64,000 nt of DNA from Parasponia andersonii (GCA_002914805.1 JXTB01000105.1:501811-565810), one strand, 5' to 3'. Positions 38,101-52,036 are shown, numbered from the stretch's first letter. Notes: a model not told the origin generated them from the letters alone. Program-made: numbers and translations.

Positions 38101-39871
38101 ACTCCCCAACGTACTCAGCCTTAATTCTCGATTTCAAGCCTATAAATTCTCTCAATTTCTGGGATTTATGTGGATATGAGAAATAAGGATTTTTCTAATC
38201 CCATTTCTTCGTTCTTATTTATAGACAGGTAAAAAGATTTTTTATTTTTTAATACTGCCTACTGATTAGGGCAAATTGGCACAAAATTAATAATAATTAC
38301 AGTAAAGTGATACCACGTGTAAAAAATAAAAATATAGAAGGATAAACGAGAACACTAAGTAAAAGTTAGGAGATCATAAGATATTTTATCCTAAAAGCTA
38401 ATGTATTTCGATACATAAACTAAAATTGGTATGTAAAAATATATGTAGACATTCAAAGCAAAATGTCAAGAAACACCCGCTCTAATTTCTAGATTTCTAT
38501 GTTTGAGCCATTTTGCTAGTCCATATAAAAGATTGGCCCCTTTTGCTACAGTATAAAAACTTGTAAACTGGGTGATGAAATAGGCTGTTCTGCTAAGAAG
38601 CCCCACAAATATTGATCTAAAAGTGTCATTTTCGAGAAAATAACTCTTTTTTTTAGGAAAGAAAATAACTTTTTGTTGTCTACTATAATTGAAACCTAAA
38701 AATCCTAAACCAATTGTTCTTTTTTGAAAAAAAGTTTCTACAGATTACTTTATATCCCCTCGTCTAGATCTAAGTACATAACATAAATTGTTTCTTTAAA
38801 GAAAGAAAGTACATTATTAGATTTTGTTAATGTACTCACTATGTACTTTTGTCCTCCCATTTTTTAAGGGGGAAAAAAAAGAAAAACAAGATAGTATATA
38901 TTAGTGAAAATATATAATATTACACGTTATATATATATATATATATATGAGTAAGTATACGAGTAAGTTTTTAATGAATAGTTTCGTTTTTTTAAATGGA
39001 TATTATAACCAATTTGATAATAACTTGCAACATTAAGTTAAATTTTCCTACAACAATTCTAATCTAAATTTTTTAAGGAATTCTTTATTTTTCATTCCGA
39101 TTTTCATTGATGTGGAAAATAAGTTGGTGGAATGATTATTTAAGAAAAAAAATTTAGAGTGACTTATCAAGCCAAAAAAAAAAAAAACAATTAATAAAAG
39201 TCATTTTATTAATTTCATTTATACACTGTTGATGTCTTTTATTTTTTTCTTTGGATTTGGAGATAAAAAAAGATTTTAATGGTTCATCTTCTATTTCTTT
39301 TTTTTTTTTTTCCAATTAAGATTCAACTCATTATCACTTAAAATGATAAATTTTGTGTTTTTTTTTTCTTTTACTTTTTTTGTCTAAATAATTTTTCTAG
39401 GAACGTGTACGTTAAAATTTGGATTCGGATATATATGGTTATGACACTCGGTAAAACCAACATGTAAAAAGAAGAATTAAGATTAAAATCTAAGGGACAA
39501 AACTCAAAACTGGATTTTTTCTTCTTTTGGAGAAAAATTGGATTCTCTATCAAAGGGATTAAAAAAAAAAATCATTATTACCACAATTTGCAGCGGAGAA
39601 AGTTTTATTTTCGGTAAGAAAACCTAGTCTGTGTTGACTAGTTAAATATGTGCTTTGGGTCAAAACCATATTTTTTTATATATATATATAGATTTTTTTT
39701 TTTCAAAACGTGTATAAATACATATGAAAATATATTTCATTCCCGTGAACAATCTCTCTCTCGTGAAGCTCTGAAAAATTACAGCATCGGAGTTATCTTC
39801 TCCGGCCATTAGTTCTTGTTGGTTTCCAGCTCGCAATTCTCCGTTGCTGATCGTTCCGATTCCCTTCCGCC
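35104..39871. other. Long AT-rich intergenic region between CAF1 and IWS1
   Basis: The first few hundred bases should be CAF1 3' UTR. No gene found in the remainder. Small tandem duplications occur at about 36283-36318 (CCTCAATA(C/T) units) and 36496-36553 (unit ATACTAAATTT, 29-bp period). An AT microsatellite lies at about 38928-38948. The last 150 bp is the IWS1 promoter and 5' UTR, with a TATAAATACATAT box at about 39713. Confidence 0.55.
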
Positions 39872-42800
39872 ATGGCTTACGAAGACGATCCGTATGTCTT
39901 TCTCTATGTCTTGCTAAAAAAAATTAGGGTTTTGTTCGATTCGATTCAATTGATTATCCTTGGTCGTTTCAGGTACCGCGACGAAGATGGCGAGCCATTG
40001 ATGGACTACGACGCCATGCAATCCGATCACGATCGGTCCCCTGAGCCCAACCAGCACCTCCTTGACGACGACATACTCGACGACGATGCTTGGCGCGGGG
40101 GGCGAGAGCGCTCGCGGACCCCGGTCCACGACGCGGATGCTTCAGGCTCGAAATCCAAGCCCAGAAAGAGGCTGATCAAGAAGAGTCACTCCGCTAGGGA
40201 GGAAGTCCCGGCCCCGGAGTTTATCGATGATGAAGATGGAGATGTCGAGGCTTTGGTTAGGGATGGGTCAGATGGCAAGGGGAAGAAGCTGGGTGGAAGC
40301 GGGAAGAAGGAGAAGAGGCACAAGGGGGAGAAGAAGTTTGAGAGCAAAACTGGGTCAAGCTCTCGGTTGTCGAAGAGGGGTTTTTCGGATAAGGCGGCGA
40401 GGGATCAGGATGGTGAGGTCAAGGAGATGTGGGACACTATAGCCGGCGGCGATTCTGAGGTTAATTTCATTGCTTCTAGTTGTTCTTTTGGTTTCGATTT
40501 TTGTAGTGTTTATGGGTTTTCGTGTGTTTTAAGTTGTGATTAGTTAGAACTGAATATGATAATTGGGAACCCTTTCGTGTTAGAAAGGATTTGACTTTTT
40601 GTATTTCGTATGTTCTGTTGTCAAATCGAGAATGGAAGAGTTGGTATACCAATGCATTGAAATTAAGACGATAAAAAACGAAGTTTCTTTGGTTCTTTAT
40701 ATGCTAACCTGAGTAGTCTTAATTGTATATCGAGGACTTTATCTATAGATCTATATGTCTTGATTGTGCTAATAAAAGCTCGTTGCTTGGATGGAGTAGG
40801 ATGATCAAGAGGGTGTCAGAACTGTGGATGATGACAATTTTATAGATGACACTGGTGTAGATCCAGCAGACCGGTATGGGAGTGACAATGAACGCCGCTC
40901 GCCTCGTTATGCTCCTGAGGTTAGTGTTTTATTCATTTGGTTCTTTTATGTGTATTATGCTTCTGAGGTTAGTGTTTTACTCATTTGGTTCTCTTATGTG
41001 TATTATTTCCTACACGCCACTGCCAATTCGCCTTGTTTTGCATCTTGTTTCCAATTTTCTTTTTGGGGTTAAATTCTTCTCTTAAGAAAATGTAACCATG
41101 GTTAAATGTCCTAATCGAATGTGATTAATTATTTAATTCAAATTTTACCTCCTATTGCTTGACAAATTTCATGACTGAATTGTTAAGTTTGTTAACTGTT
41201 TGGGCTTTTCTAGGCTGAAGAGGTTGATGAAGATGAAGAAATTGATCAGCTTTTTAAGATGGGAAAGAAAAGAAAAAAGAATGAAAAAAGTCCTGCAGAA
41301 ATTGCATTGCTAGTTGAGAATGTCATGGCTGAGCTTGAGGTCACAGCTGAAGAGGATGCGGAACTTAACCGTCAGGGAAAACCTGCTGTTAATAAACTCA
41401 AGAAGTTGCCTCTTCTTACTGAGGTTCTCTCAAAGTAAGATGGTTATATATGATGGTCTTTTAGCTGCACTTACTTCCCTTTGCCTGTATCTTTTAATGA
41501 ATTTGTGTTTGTCCAGGAAGCAGCTTCAACAGGATTTCTTAGATCATGGAGTGTTAGCTTTACTAAAGAATTGGCTTGAACCTCTTCCGGACGGAAGTTT
41601 ACCAAATATAAATATCCGTGCAGCAATTTTGAAGATTTTGAATGATGTATGTGCAGTTCATTGTCTCCTTGTTTGGTAACTCCTGGTAAGTTGTTAAGAA
41701 TTTATTCAGTTCTTGTATCTTGCTTCTTCCATGCAGTTCCCAATCGATCTGGAGCAGTATGATAGAAGAGAGCAACTGAAGAAGAGTGGTCTGGGTAAGG
41801 TGAGGGTTCATTCTACTAAGAATCAATCCAGACAGTCTTTTGAACTTTCGTTGAAAGTAGTAACATGAACTGATGTATTTTTCATTTGGGCAGGTCATTA
41901 TGTTTTTGTCCAAATCTGATGAGGAAACCACATCCAACAGAAAGCTGGCGAAGGAATTGGTTGATAAATGGGTATAGTGATGTTTCTATGCTTAGGTCCC
42001 TTTTCAGTTTACTTTGTACCCAAAGTTTCTTTTCTCACATGTTCTCTCTGCAGAGTCGCCCAATATTTAATAAAAGTACACGGTTTGAGGACATGAGAAA
42101 CGTTGAGGAGGAGAGAGTTCCATACCGAAGGCCTCTGGTGAAAAAGTACTATTTTCACCTTTTTTTTTCACCCCCCCCCTCCCTGCACCTGCATTTTAAT
42201 GGCTTCTTAATTTTTATGTACTGTGAATGGGATCTTTTGGTTTTATTTATAATGTATATTTTGTATGAGTGTCATACAGACCAGTAAATAACTCAGCAAG
42301 AATGGAATCTAGAGATGGTGATCTTGATTTAGATGAATTTTCTAGGTAAGATGTCATAACAGTTCTTGCCTTTTCAAGACAATCAGGATGACCTCTTATC
42401 TGCTCTGTATCTGTTAGAATTGATAACTTCAATTGTTATGATACAGGGAACGCAAATCTGGCCAATCATCTGCTAGACAACTCACTACAAGGCCAGAAGC
42501 AACTCCTTTGGATTTTGTTGTACGCCCACAGTCTAAGATTGATCCAGAGGAAGTTAGAGCCCGTGCTAAACAAGCTATACAGGACCAGCGCCGCTTGAAG
42601 GTTGGCTTTTTTCTTCCTAAGTTTGTATTTAATTTGATTCAGCAAATATCTGGTATATCTTCAACTGTTGGAAGAACAGTCAATTGATTTTGTTTATCTA
42701 TGGAATGTTCCAAAAGATGGAGAATATTAGATTCAAATTATTCCACAAAGCAGTTGGGCTTAATTGATGACTGTAAGAATTGGTGGACTGAATTTATTTA

Positions 42801-43113
42801 GGGGTCTGGAAATCGGTTTTTGCAAAGATTGATTCACTTTGTCTGCCATAAGATCCGTTGCTGACCTTTCACTTATTTTTCAAGTATTTTGTCCCTAACA
42901 CAACATTCAAACCTGCCAATGTGCTTTCATTAGGTGTATTACTCTACTAGTTTTCATGTATCTAGATTTCTTGTCATTTTTAATTTCCTACTCAAGGGTT
43001 AATCACTGGTGCAGATGAATAAGAAGTTGCAGCAGCTGAAGGCACCGAAAAAGAAGCGACTTCAGGCCACAAAAATTAGTGTGGAGGGTCGTGGCATGAT
43101 CAAGTACTTGTAA
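39872..43113 (+). CDS. IWS1: IWS1/SPN1 transcription elongation factor, 11 exons
   Basis: IWS1 binds SPT6 and RNA polymerase II during elongation; in plants it also takes part in brassinosteroid-controlled expression through BES1. I place exons at 39872-39891, 39973-40459, 40800-40919, 41214-41434, 41517-41646, 41737-41799, 41894-41971, 42054-42145, 42280-42345, 42447-42600 and 43015-43113. All introns are GT-AG and the joined frame is open for 509 residues, close to the Arabidopsis protein. The N-terminus (MAYEDDPYRDEDGEPLMDYD) and the long acidic, Lys/Arg-rich disordered half (to about residue 265) fit the family. The TFIIS N-terminal/LW domain covers about 270-380 (PLPDGSLPNINIR, ILNDFPID, KLAKELVDKW, RPIFNKS). 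The conserved basic tail ends GRGMIKYL. Short first exon of 20 nt. Confidence 0.95.
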
Positions 43114-44269
43114 GACAATAGCCTCAATGATAGTGGAAGAGGGTCTCCTGGTATGATCTTGAGTACATACGGACATATCATGGGGCTGGGTGGGCATTAG
43201 ATGAAAACGCTGCAGCTTGAAGCAACAAAGGCCAGAGGATTCTGAGATGTCTTGCTGTTGTATGTGGCTGAAGCAAGTTAGAGTCGCTGTGCCACTGTTT
43301 ATTGGCCCTCTTTGATGCTTTTCTTCAAAAGGTTACTCATACCTTCCTTGATTGGATGCTGACTAGGATTACCTGAGGTTAATAATGTCCTTGTCAGCAT
43401 GCTCACAGATTATAGACTGTTTCGTGGTTGTGAAATTCACTAACTCTTGGTGTCGTGGAACTAAATTAAATTATATTCATCAATATGAAAATGTGGAGTT
43501 TGTCATTTATTTGTTTCCTGACTGGTAAGTGTATCATTTCCAAAGGAAAGAAGGAAGTGTCACGCTTGATGAGAACATCGACATCTACGAGCCACTATTG
43601 ACTTGGATTTGGTTAAATAGGACTAGGCAGGGGGGAAAAAAAATGGAGCATAGAAAGTCTAGGTAATTAGGTGTATTATATATATTGTAATGGTCGTCTG
43701 TGGTAGCTATTCGATTCTTCATTTTGGTTCTAAGTGGGATGTCATATAAAATAGGGAGGTTGAGGATAAAAACAGGTGTGGGAAATGGAGAGCGGAGAAA
43801 GTACTTTCCTTACTGTGTCGAGTAGAATTAGGAAAGATGAAAAGATGAGAAATAAGATTTGGTTTACTTTATAGTGAAGGGCGATTGTTTAGTTTATTTC
43901 ATATTATATATGTAGAATATTTTCATTAAATCATCTCAATCTCTCCAAATCGGCGGTGAGGAGGCGATTGTTTAGTTTATTTCATATATGTAAAATATTT
44001 TCATTAAATCATCTCAATCTCTCCAAATCGGCGGTGAGGAGTTTTGAGGCGACCACGAGTTTATTTGTTCCCTATAAATTTTTCATTCTCACTTTTCTTG
44101 AATGAAACATCCGTACGACCTTTGCTGTCCTTGTTCCAATCTTACCGGGAGAAGCTTTGTCATTTTCTCACCTTAGCATGAAAAGTTTCAATGATTGGTT
44201 TTAATCAAACACAAGATAATGATAAAATAGATTAGGAAAGTTCAAAAATAAATAAATAAATAAAGAATT
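43114..44269. other. IWS1 3' flank
   Basis: Should contain the IWS1 3' UTR. No further gene. A tandem duplication at 43881-44042 is listed separately. The stretch up to the Gypsy LTR at 44270 is AT-rich. Confidence 0.6.
43881..44042. repeat. Tandem duplication, period about 83 bp
   Basis: GCGATTGTTTAGTTTATTTC occurs at 43881 and 43964, and each copy runs through CATCTCAATCTCTCCAAATC to GGCGGTGAGGAG. The second copy has a small internal deletion (a few bases of an AT run). Near-identical, so fairly recent. Confidence 0.9.
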
Positions 44270-44950
44270 TGTTATGGAATGCTTAACGTTACGTCTAATT
44301 TATTTGACTCTATTTATTTGACTCTAAAAAATTTAAATATTGCTATTCTATAACGGTAAGATCTTCTATATATACTGCTTATTTAAGAGGATAAAAGAAG
44401 ACTTTAGAACATAGTGGACACTTCTAGAATGATCAAAAGATTTTTTGGCCATACTAGAAGATTTTATATGGTGCTACTAAGTCTTAGAAAACTCTACAAA
44501 ATCGGATAGTGGTAGATGAGTTGAAACGGTTTAGAAACTCTTAATATGACTTGGAAAAAGTCAAGATGGTGGGTGAACCTCCTAGAAAAATCTAGGTCAT
44601 ACTTGTTCTAGATTTCTCCATATAAATATCTTTATAAATATTATTATTTTATTTAGGAAGATACTAGATCTTTTGTAAGATCATGTCATTTGGCACGATC
44701 CTCACCCTTGGTTGGTTTAGGCTTTGCCTATATAAAGGACCCCTTGAGTTTATTTATACACAAGTCTCATTTGTAAGAGTTATAAACATTCTAAGAATAA
44801 TATAAAGTATTCATTTACTCAAGCTCTCTTATCCTTTGCCGCTTTGTCTCAAAACCTAAGTCCTTTTCTTGAGTGTTGGTAGGTTGACTTAGTGCGACAA
44901 ACTGTGCTAAGTGTCGCACGATTGTCTAGTTTAAGGCTAAGGTCATGACA
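44270..44950 (+). repeat. 5' LTR of the outer Gypsy element
   Basis: Begins TGTTATGGAATGC and ends AAGGTCATGACA, directly followed by the primer-binding region. A TATATAAAGGA motif near 44731 could be its promoter. Confidence 0.88.
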
Positions 44951-44953
44951 GCA

Positions 44954-44965
44954 TGGTATTAAAGC
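44954..44965 (+). promoter_or_regulatory. Primer-binding site of the outer Gypsy element
   Basis: TGGTATTAAAGC matches the initiator-Met tRNA site TGGTATCAGAGC at 10 of 12 positions, three bases after the 5' LTR. Confidence 0.7.
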
Positions 44966-45013
44966 TTTGGTTACTCGTTATATCTTGGTGGTTCCATTGT
45001 CTAATTTAGGACC

Positions 45014-48000
45014 GTGGCTGTGACTCCCGACCCCATTGAAGTTGGTGCTTCTAAATGTGGGCATGATGAAGGGAAGAAGGGTACTACTCGTGGTAAATCG
45101 AGGGACATGGTGACTAGTTTGGAGGCTAGAATGACCCAACTAGAGTTCAACTTGGGCACATTGGGCAAGCAAGTAGACGATCTAGATGGTCGTTGTGACG
45201 GTTTGGAGACCGAGGATATGAAGATCCACAGCGGCATCTTTATATGCATTTGGTGGGTTAGAAGCCGACTTAAGACGCGAAATTGAGTCCCTTAATTTGG
45301 AGATTGCCAATGTATGAGATCTCTTCCAAAGAGAACTCACTAATGTTTTACTTATAGTAGATGAGATGTGTAGTGATCTTGCTTTGTGCAAGCGAGCAGT
45401 AGCCACGAGGTAACCACCACAACAACCATTGAGGTAAGAAAGGTCGAGATGTCTAAACCAAAAACCTTCAATAGTACTCGAAATGCTCGAGAAGTTAAGA
45501 ATTTCCTATGGGGACTCAAATAAGACGTTGAGGCCATTGGTGTGACGGATGATGCCGGTAAAATTCAGAATACTACCTTGTATCTAATCGATACCGCCAT
45601 GCTATGGTAGAGGCAGAGACACGGGGAGACGCAACAACGGATGTGCACCATAGCCACCGTTGATGACTTCAAGAGAGAGCCAAAGAGGCAATTCTTCGCC
45701 GAGAATGCCAAAGAGGAGGCAAGGGGTCGTCTTCGCTGCCTCAAACAATCTAGCAGTATTAGAGACTACGTGAAAGAGATTACCATACTCTTGCTCGAAG
45801 TCTCTGACACTTCAGATAAAGATGACATGTTCTTGTTCATGGACGGTCTTTAGAATTCAGTTAGAGCTCAAGCGCCATGGAACCCAGGACTTAGCCGATG
45901 CTATTTTTGTAGCTAAGAGCCTTGTTGATTACTCTACCAACAAGGACCCTTTTAAGGCCAAGGACAAGAAGGGTAGTGGAGCAAAGAGTGGGAGAGAATA
46001 AACAAAAGGAGGAAAATAGAACAAAGATAGTTCCTCCCATAAGCACAAAGACAAGGGTAAGGAGAAGGAAGATCGTGACTTCTCCAAACCAAAAGTTAAG
46101 TGCTTCCTTTGTGTGGGCTACATTAGGCACGCAGGTATCCTAAGAAGAAAGCTCTCAATGTCTTAATCGCCTTCAAGCCAAGCCAAGAATGAGGTGATAG
46201 GGAAGATGGTGGTGCACATGTTGGTTCCTTGTAACTCCTTAGCGCCTTGCAATCGGCCCCTAAGTCACAAGCTAATGGCCTACTCTTTGTGGATGCAACA
46301 ATCAATGGTAAGGCCACAAAAGCCTTGGTTAACACAAAGGTATCCCATGACTTTATCTCTGTTAAGGAAGCTAAGTGGTTGGGCTTGTCAGTGTCCAATG
46401 GAAGAGACTCCCTCAAGATAGTAAATTCAGCAGCACGCTCTATTCATGAGGTTGCTCATGGTGTCTAGGCTAGCCTAGGTACATGGGCTGACAAACTTGA
46501 CCTATCCGTGATGCCAATGGACGACTTTGTGGTGGTGTTTGGTTTAGAATTCCTTGATATAGTGCGGGCATTCCTCGTTCCTTTTTCCAACTCTAGTTGT
46601 ATCATAGATAGTGAAAAGACTTGTGTGGTACCAACCGAGCGATCCACGAAAGCAGGAAATAAGTACTCTCTGCACTTAAATTCAAAAAGAGCTTGAAAAT
46701 AGAGGAGTAAAGTTACTTGGCCATCCTAAAGGAGTACGATGATGAAGAGTTGGAACCTCAAGGTGACTTACCCATGGAGGTGCAAGTTATCTTGGATGAA
46801 TTCTGAAAAGTGATGCTTGATGCCCTACCCAAGAAACTTCCACCTAGGAGAGAGATGGATCATAAAATTAAATTTAAGCCAGGCACGAGGCCACCTACGA
46901 TGAGTCCTTATCTAATAACTCATCCAGAGTTGGCGGAACTCCGGAAACAACTTAATGAGTTGCTTGATGTAGATTTCCCTCCAAAGCTTCTTTCAGTGCC
47001 TTAGTATTGTTCTAGAAAAAAAAAGATGACTCACTAAGGATGTGTATTGATTACTAGGCTCTTAATTAGGTAATGGTAAAGAACAAGTACCCCATTCTAC
47101 TTATTGTTGACTTGTTCAATCAACTTGGGAATGCTAGATATTTCTCGAAGCTTGATATGCACTCAAGATAGTACCAAATGCGCATAGCAGAGGGAGATGA
47201 GCCCAAGACCATGTGCGTGACAAGGTATGGTGCCTATGAGTTCTTAGTCATGCCATTTGGTCTTACTAATGCACCTGATACTTTCTACACCCTCATGAAT
47301 AAGCTATTCCATCTCTACCTCGATCGGTTCGTGGTAGTCTATCTTGATGATATAGTCATCTATAGCAAGACCATGAAAGAGCACGTAGAACATTTGAGGA
47401 AGGTGTTCGAATTCTTGAGAGAGAACCAATTATTCATTAAGAAATAAAAGTTCTCCTTTGCCCAAGAGGAAGTGATATTCCTAGGGCATAAGATAAAGGA
47501 TGGGAAACTTATGATGGATGAAGCCAAGGTGCAAGCTATCCAAGAGTTGGAACCTCCTATTAAGGTGCCAGAATTGAGATCTTTTCTCGGACTTGTGAAC
47601 TACTAAAAGCGGTTTATCAACTCCTACTCAGCAAGAATAGCGCCACTTACTAACCTGCTCAAGAAGAACAAGTTCTGGGAGTGGACACCTGAGTGTCAAG
47701 TCTCATTCGAAAACTTGAAGAAGGTAGTAAGCAAAGAGCCAGTTCCCAGTTTGCCTGACCACTCTAAAGCATATGAGCTTCATACGGAAGCCTCTGACTT
47801 TGTTATTGGAGGAGTACTAATACAAGAAGGGCATCCCATTGCTTATGAAAACCACATACTCAACGACACCAAGAGATGCTACACAGTGCAAGAAAAAGAG
47901 ATGACTGCCATCATCCATTGCCTAAAGGTATAGCGACACTACTTGTGAGACACTCATTTTACGATCATAACTGACCATGTAGCCATTGGCTACTTTCAAA

Positions 48001-49530
48001 CTCAAAAAAAGTTAAGACCCAAGCAAACTCGGTGGCAAGACTTCTTGATAGAATTCGACTATAGGCTTGAATATAAACCTAAGAAGGCCAATGTGGTGAC
48101 AGATGCCCTAAGTAGAAAGATGGAGATGGCTACCTTATGCAGGCCAAATATCACATTAATGGAAAAAATCAAGGAAAGGATAGAACATGATGTTCTTGTA
48201 AAGAGCTTGCTACTCCTAGTAAATAAAAGAAAGATAAGACGATTTCGCCTGAGCAACAGACTTCTCTACGCCAAAGGCAACTGACTCTATGTGCCTAAGT
48301 AGGGGAACTAAAAAAAAAACTTATTAAAGAGTGTCACGATTCTTTGTGGGGTGGTCACCCAGGTCAGAAACACACTCTTGCCCTTATCAAAGCTATCTAC
48401 TATTGAGCTCAGCTAAGGGATGATGTTAAGGCCACTAGGCGGATTGTTAGAACCGCTCCATATTCCTGAGAGGCGGTGGGAGAATGTCTCCATGGATTTT
48501 ATCACTAGTATGCCTAAGTTGGAAGGCTTTGGTAGCGTTATACTGGTAGTTGATCGCTTCAGCAAATATGCCACCTTCATACCTACTTCACCCGCTTGGC
48601 TTTTTATGAAGCATGTTGTAAAGCTTTGGGGAGTCTCGTCAAATATTGTAAGTGATCATGACCCATGATTCACTGGAAGGTTTTGGACAAAATTGTTCAA
48701 GTTGATGGGTTCAGATTTGAACTTTTCTACTAGTGTTCACCCCCAAAGCAATGGCCAGACGGAGAGGGTGAACGCCTTGCTGGAGTTATACTTGAGGCAC
48801 TTTGTAAGTGCCAACCAAATGGATTGGGCAAAATTACTTGATGTAGGCCAATTTTCCTTTAACCTCCAGAGGAATGAGTCCATGGGTAAAAGCCCCTTTA
48901 AGATAGTCATAGGTCAACAACCTATGATCCCACATACCTTAGCGACAAGTTACGGCGGGAAGAGTTCAGCGATATTTAAGTTTACTAAGGTATGATATGA
49001 ACAAGCAGAGTTAGCTAGAGCTTACTTGAACAAAGCTTCTGAAAGAATGAAGAAGTGGGCCGACAAAAAGAGGAGACACGTTGAGTACCAAGAAAGGGAT
49101 TTAGTCTTTATTAAGCTGCTACCCTAACAATTCAAAACCTTGAGAAAGGTGCATAAAGAGTTGGTGTGCAAGTACAAAGTTCCATTTCCGGTACTCAAGC
49201 ATGTGGATAAGGTTTCGTATAAGCTTCAACTCCCTGCTAAGTTAAAGATTTCCCTGTCTTCCATGTTAGCATGTTAAAACTTTACCATGGAAATGAGGAA
49301 GATCCTTCAAGGAGTGAGTCCAAAAAGACTTCTACTGCGGTAGTAACCTCTTTTGATAAAGAGGTGGACTGTATTCTGACTGATCGTTTGATCCGCCGAC
49401 ATGGTATGCCTAATTATCGAGAATACCTAGTGAAATAGAAGAATTTGCCCGAAGCCGAGGCTAGCTGGGGCATGAGGATACCTTACGGCAATTCAAAGAC
49501 CATATCGAGCGGTTTAAAGTTGATGGCGTG
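45014..49530 (+). pseudogene. Outer Gypsy gag-pol polyprotein with chromodomain, decayed
   Basis: Gag is best seen at 45641-45853 (the RGRLRCLKQSSSIRDYV block). The zinc knuckle near 46100 (CFLC-VGYIRH) has lost its last cysteine. The protease near 46335 reads VNTKVSH where the family has VDTGASH, so the catalytic Asp is gone. The reverse transcriptase (47178-47447) is well kept, with MPFGLTNAP and YLDD. RNase H follows at 47715-47933 with TEAS in place of TDAS. The integrase (48345-49000) has MDFITS, SDHDP and GQTERV, thus all three acidic residues. The chromodomain lies at about 49360-49475 (VDCILTDRLIRRHG, YLVK, then TAG where Trp is expected). Numerous stops and frame changes; no part is likely to be functional. 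Confidence 0.88.
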
Positions 49531-49562
49531 ACGAGGATGTCGTGAACTTGAGTGGGGGAGGA

Positions 49563-49712
49563 TGTTATACCCCGCTCATTTAGCTCCCCAAAATCCAAAT
49601 GTTACTGCCACATGGTCCTAAGATCCTCTATATATACTACTCACCCAAAAGGATAGGAGAATGACCCTAAAACGTGGTGGACACTTCTATAATGATCAAG
49701 AGAGGTCTTGGT
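49563..49712 (+). repeat. 3' LTR of the outer Gypsy element, left piece
   Basis: Begins TGTTATACCCCGCTC and runs to the insertion point. It aligns with the first 150 bp of the 5' LTR, ending AATGATCAAGAGAGG-TCTTGGT against AATGATCAAAAGATT-TTTTGGC. Confidence 0.85.
49708..49712. repeat. Target-site duplication TTGGT, left copy (nested Gypsy)
   Basis: TTGGT directly precedes the nested element and recurs at 58837-58841 directly after it: a perfect 5-bp duplication. Confidence 0.95.
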
Positions 49713-51902
49713 TGTAAAAACTTGGAATTTTCCAGGGTAATTTGGACATTTTAGCAATTTTTTAAATATAATATTGGAGGGATTAATTTGTAAAAATTTT
49801 GTGCAGAAGGACTAAATTGTAATTTTTGGGGGACTAAATTGATAGAGATTTGAAATTTGGGGACTTATGTACAATTTTTGAAAAATTGCACAGCCCCATT
49901 CAAAACAGGCCATGTAGACTGTTCACTCATTTCTCTCTCTTCCCCCGATCTCTTTCTCTCTCTCAGGTCTCTCTCCGCCGTCGATGCCAGACTGCTGCAG
50001 GAGCCGTCGTCTGCCCACGCCATCGACCGGCGAAGCTTCCCCGTTCGATGCCGAAGCTGCACCGTCCGTCCCCGGTCACCGCCGTCGCCTACAACGTCGG
50101 AAAATCTCCAAGAGGTCTAATCAGATTTTTGGCCACCGACGACGATTCTAGCCACCATTCGACCTCCAACCGGTCCCGTTGAATTCATCTCATCGCAAGG
50201 ATCATTAAGGTATATATATCTCAACCCCATTTTGCCCGGATTCAAATTGCCATTTTTTGGTATTTCGAGTTTATGGTTGTTGTTTGTGATCCAGCCACTG
50301 AATTGTATTTTTGACCTCATTTTTGGAATGTACTCGAAAAATGGAGAAATTTGATATACATATATATATATATATATATATTTATATTGTGTTGTTTGGT
50401 GATCGACATGAAAATCGAGATCAGACGGTCGAGATTTGCCTCGTTTTATGTGCCACTGGCCTGGTGTGGACCCGGACCTGAATTGGACAAGTTAAATGTC
50501 TAACCTAGCTATTTTGGTTGCCAGGAATTCAGTGAAGATGTCCGTTTGTGGAATTGAAGCTCTGGTGAGAAGTTAGTTTTTCACAAGGGGAAGATCGAGA
50601 GCTTGGAATTGGTTTCCGACCCTCTGGGCGATTGTCAACGACACCTTGAGGATTCAATAGCGTGGTATTGCTATTCGAGCGATGTAGGGATTCAATTACC
50701 TGTGTTTTATAATGTTTTTGAATTAAACTTACTTTTAGCAACATATGAGAACAAATGTGATTTCTAGACTATTTAAATATCTGTGATGAGAATTGATTGT
50801 AAGAGATATAATACTGTATTGCTCTGGGAATTTTCTGAGTGCACGTTATTTTGGGTATATTAAAAATAGTGCCGTTATGCTACCCATTTTTCTATAAAAA
50901 ACTTAGTATGCTAATTCTACTAAAAAACCAGAGTACGATTATTTTCAAACTTCAGTTCTGTATTGCACGTGTCATAGGATCATACATGAGCATCGTGTTA
51001 GCATTGTGGGTTTACAGTGTGGTACTACGTGCCCCACCGTCGGTGAGAGTCCGTAAACCCACGCAGGATTCTATTACTTCTGATTAACTCCCTATTTGGC
51101 AGGCATAGGCAATTCGGTTACTCCTCCAGGTTTGGTAGGCGACACATAAGTGTCCCCTCCGGGTATAGGTTTAGGTATCCGCCAGGCTATTAGGTACACT
51201 TAGTGCCATCATCCTAGGTTTCCATAGATGAGAGGATGAGAGCTCATGGGTATGAGTTAATTTGTGTCATGTGCATATGAATTGAATGGTTTTGATTATA
51301 CTACTTTATATATATATATATGGATTTCCGGTTTGAATTATATATATATATATATGTTTTGGACTAAACTAACTATGATAGAATTCTTCATCACTAAAAT
51401 ATTTTTGACCGGGTAATTATTTTTCCTACTGGGCATTTTATGCTCACCCCCTACCTTCTCCCTCAGGTGGTGTAGAGTGCGATCTTGATGATCAAGAGGA
51501 GTAAGAGGTCATCTGGATTACAGTTCGTCTCTTGGTAATGCTAGGAGTTTGTTGTTGTAGTCTTTAGACTACTTGGATTTTGTATTAGCATTGAACCAAG
51601 ATTATTGCTTTCTATTTTGTCTACGAACTTATGTATGTCATTCTGGTATTTGACTTTTGTTATGGAAGATGGTGATGCTTAGACTTATATTTTTCCTTCG
51701 TAATTTTTAATTATTATTCAGTCCATGTTTAATGGTGTATACGAACTGTAGGAGTGGTTCAAGGGATGAAATTCTGGTTATTTTATTTTAATGGACTGTT
51801 TATAATACTAAAAATTTTTCCACATTTTTCAAATAAATCAAAGAATTTCCCATCTTTGTGAAATTCCTCTTCTACTACTAGCCCGGGTTTTAGGTCGTGA
51901 CA
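49713..51902 (+). repeat. 5' LTR of the nested Gypsy element
   Basis: Begins TGTAAAAACTTGG and ends TTAGGTCGTGACA. It includes AT microsatellites at about 50358-50382 and 51308-51321. About 50930-51010 holds roughly 80 bp absent from the 3' LTR. Confidence 0.93.
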
Positions 51903-51910
51903 GAAATTTT

Positions 51911-51922
51911 TGGTATCAGAGC
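51911..51922 (+). promoter_or_regulatory. Primer-binding site of the nested Gypsy element
   Basis: TGGTATCAGAGC, an exact match to the initiator-Met tRNA 3' end, eight bases after the LTR. Confidence 0.95.
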
Positions 51923-52036
51923 TTTGAGTTTAACAGCTCAGACGTATCGCCATTAAACTAGATTGAAGTTGTTTTTATGACAAGTATGCACCATTATCTT
52001 ACTAACAGTTTGGCATATTATTTCAAACTTGTAAGG

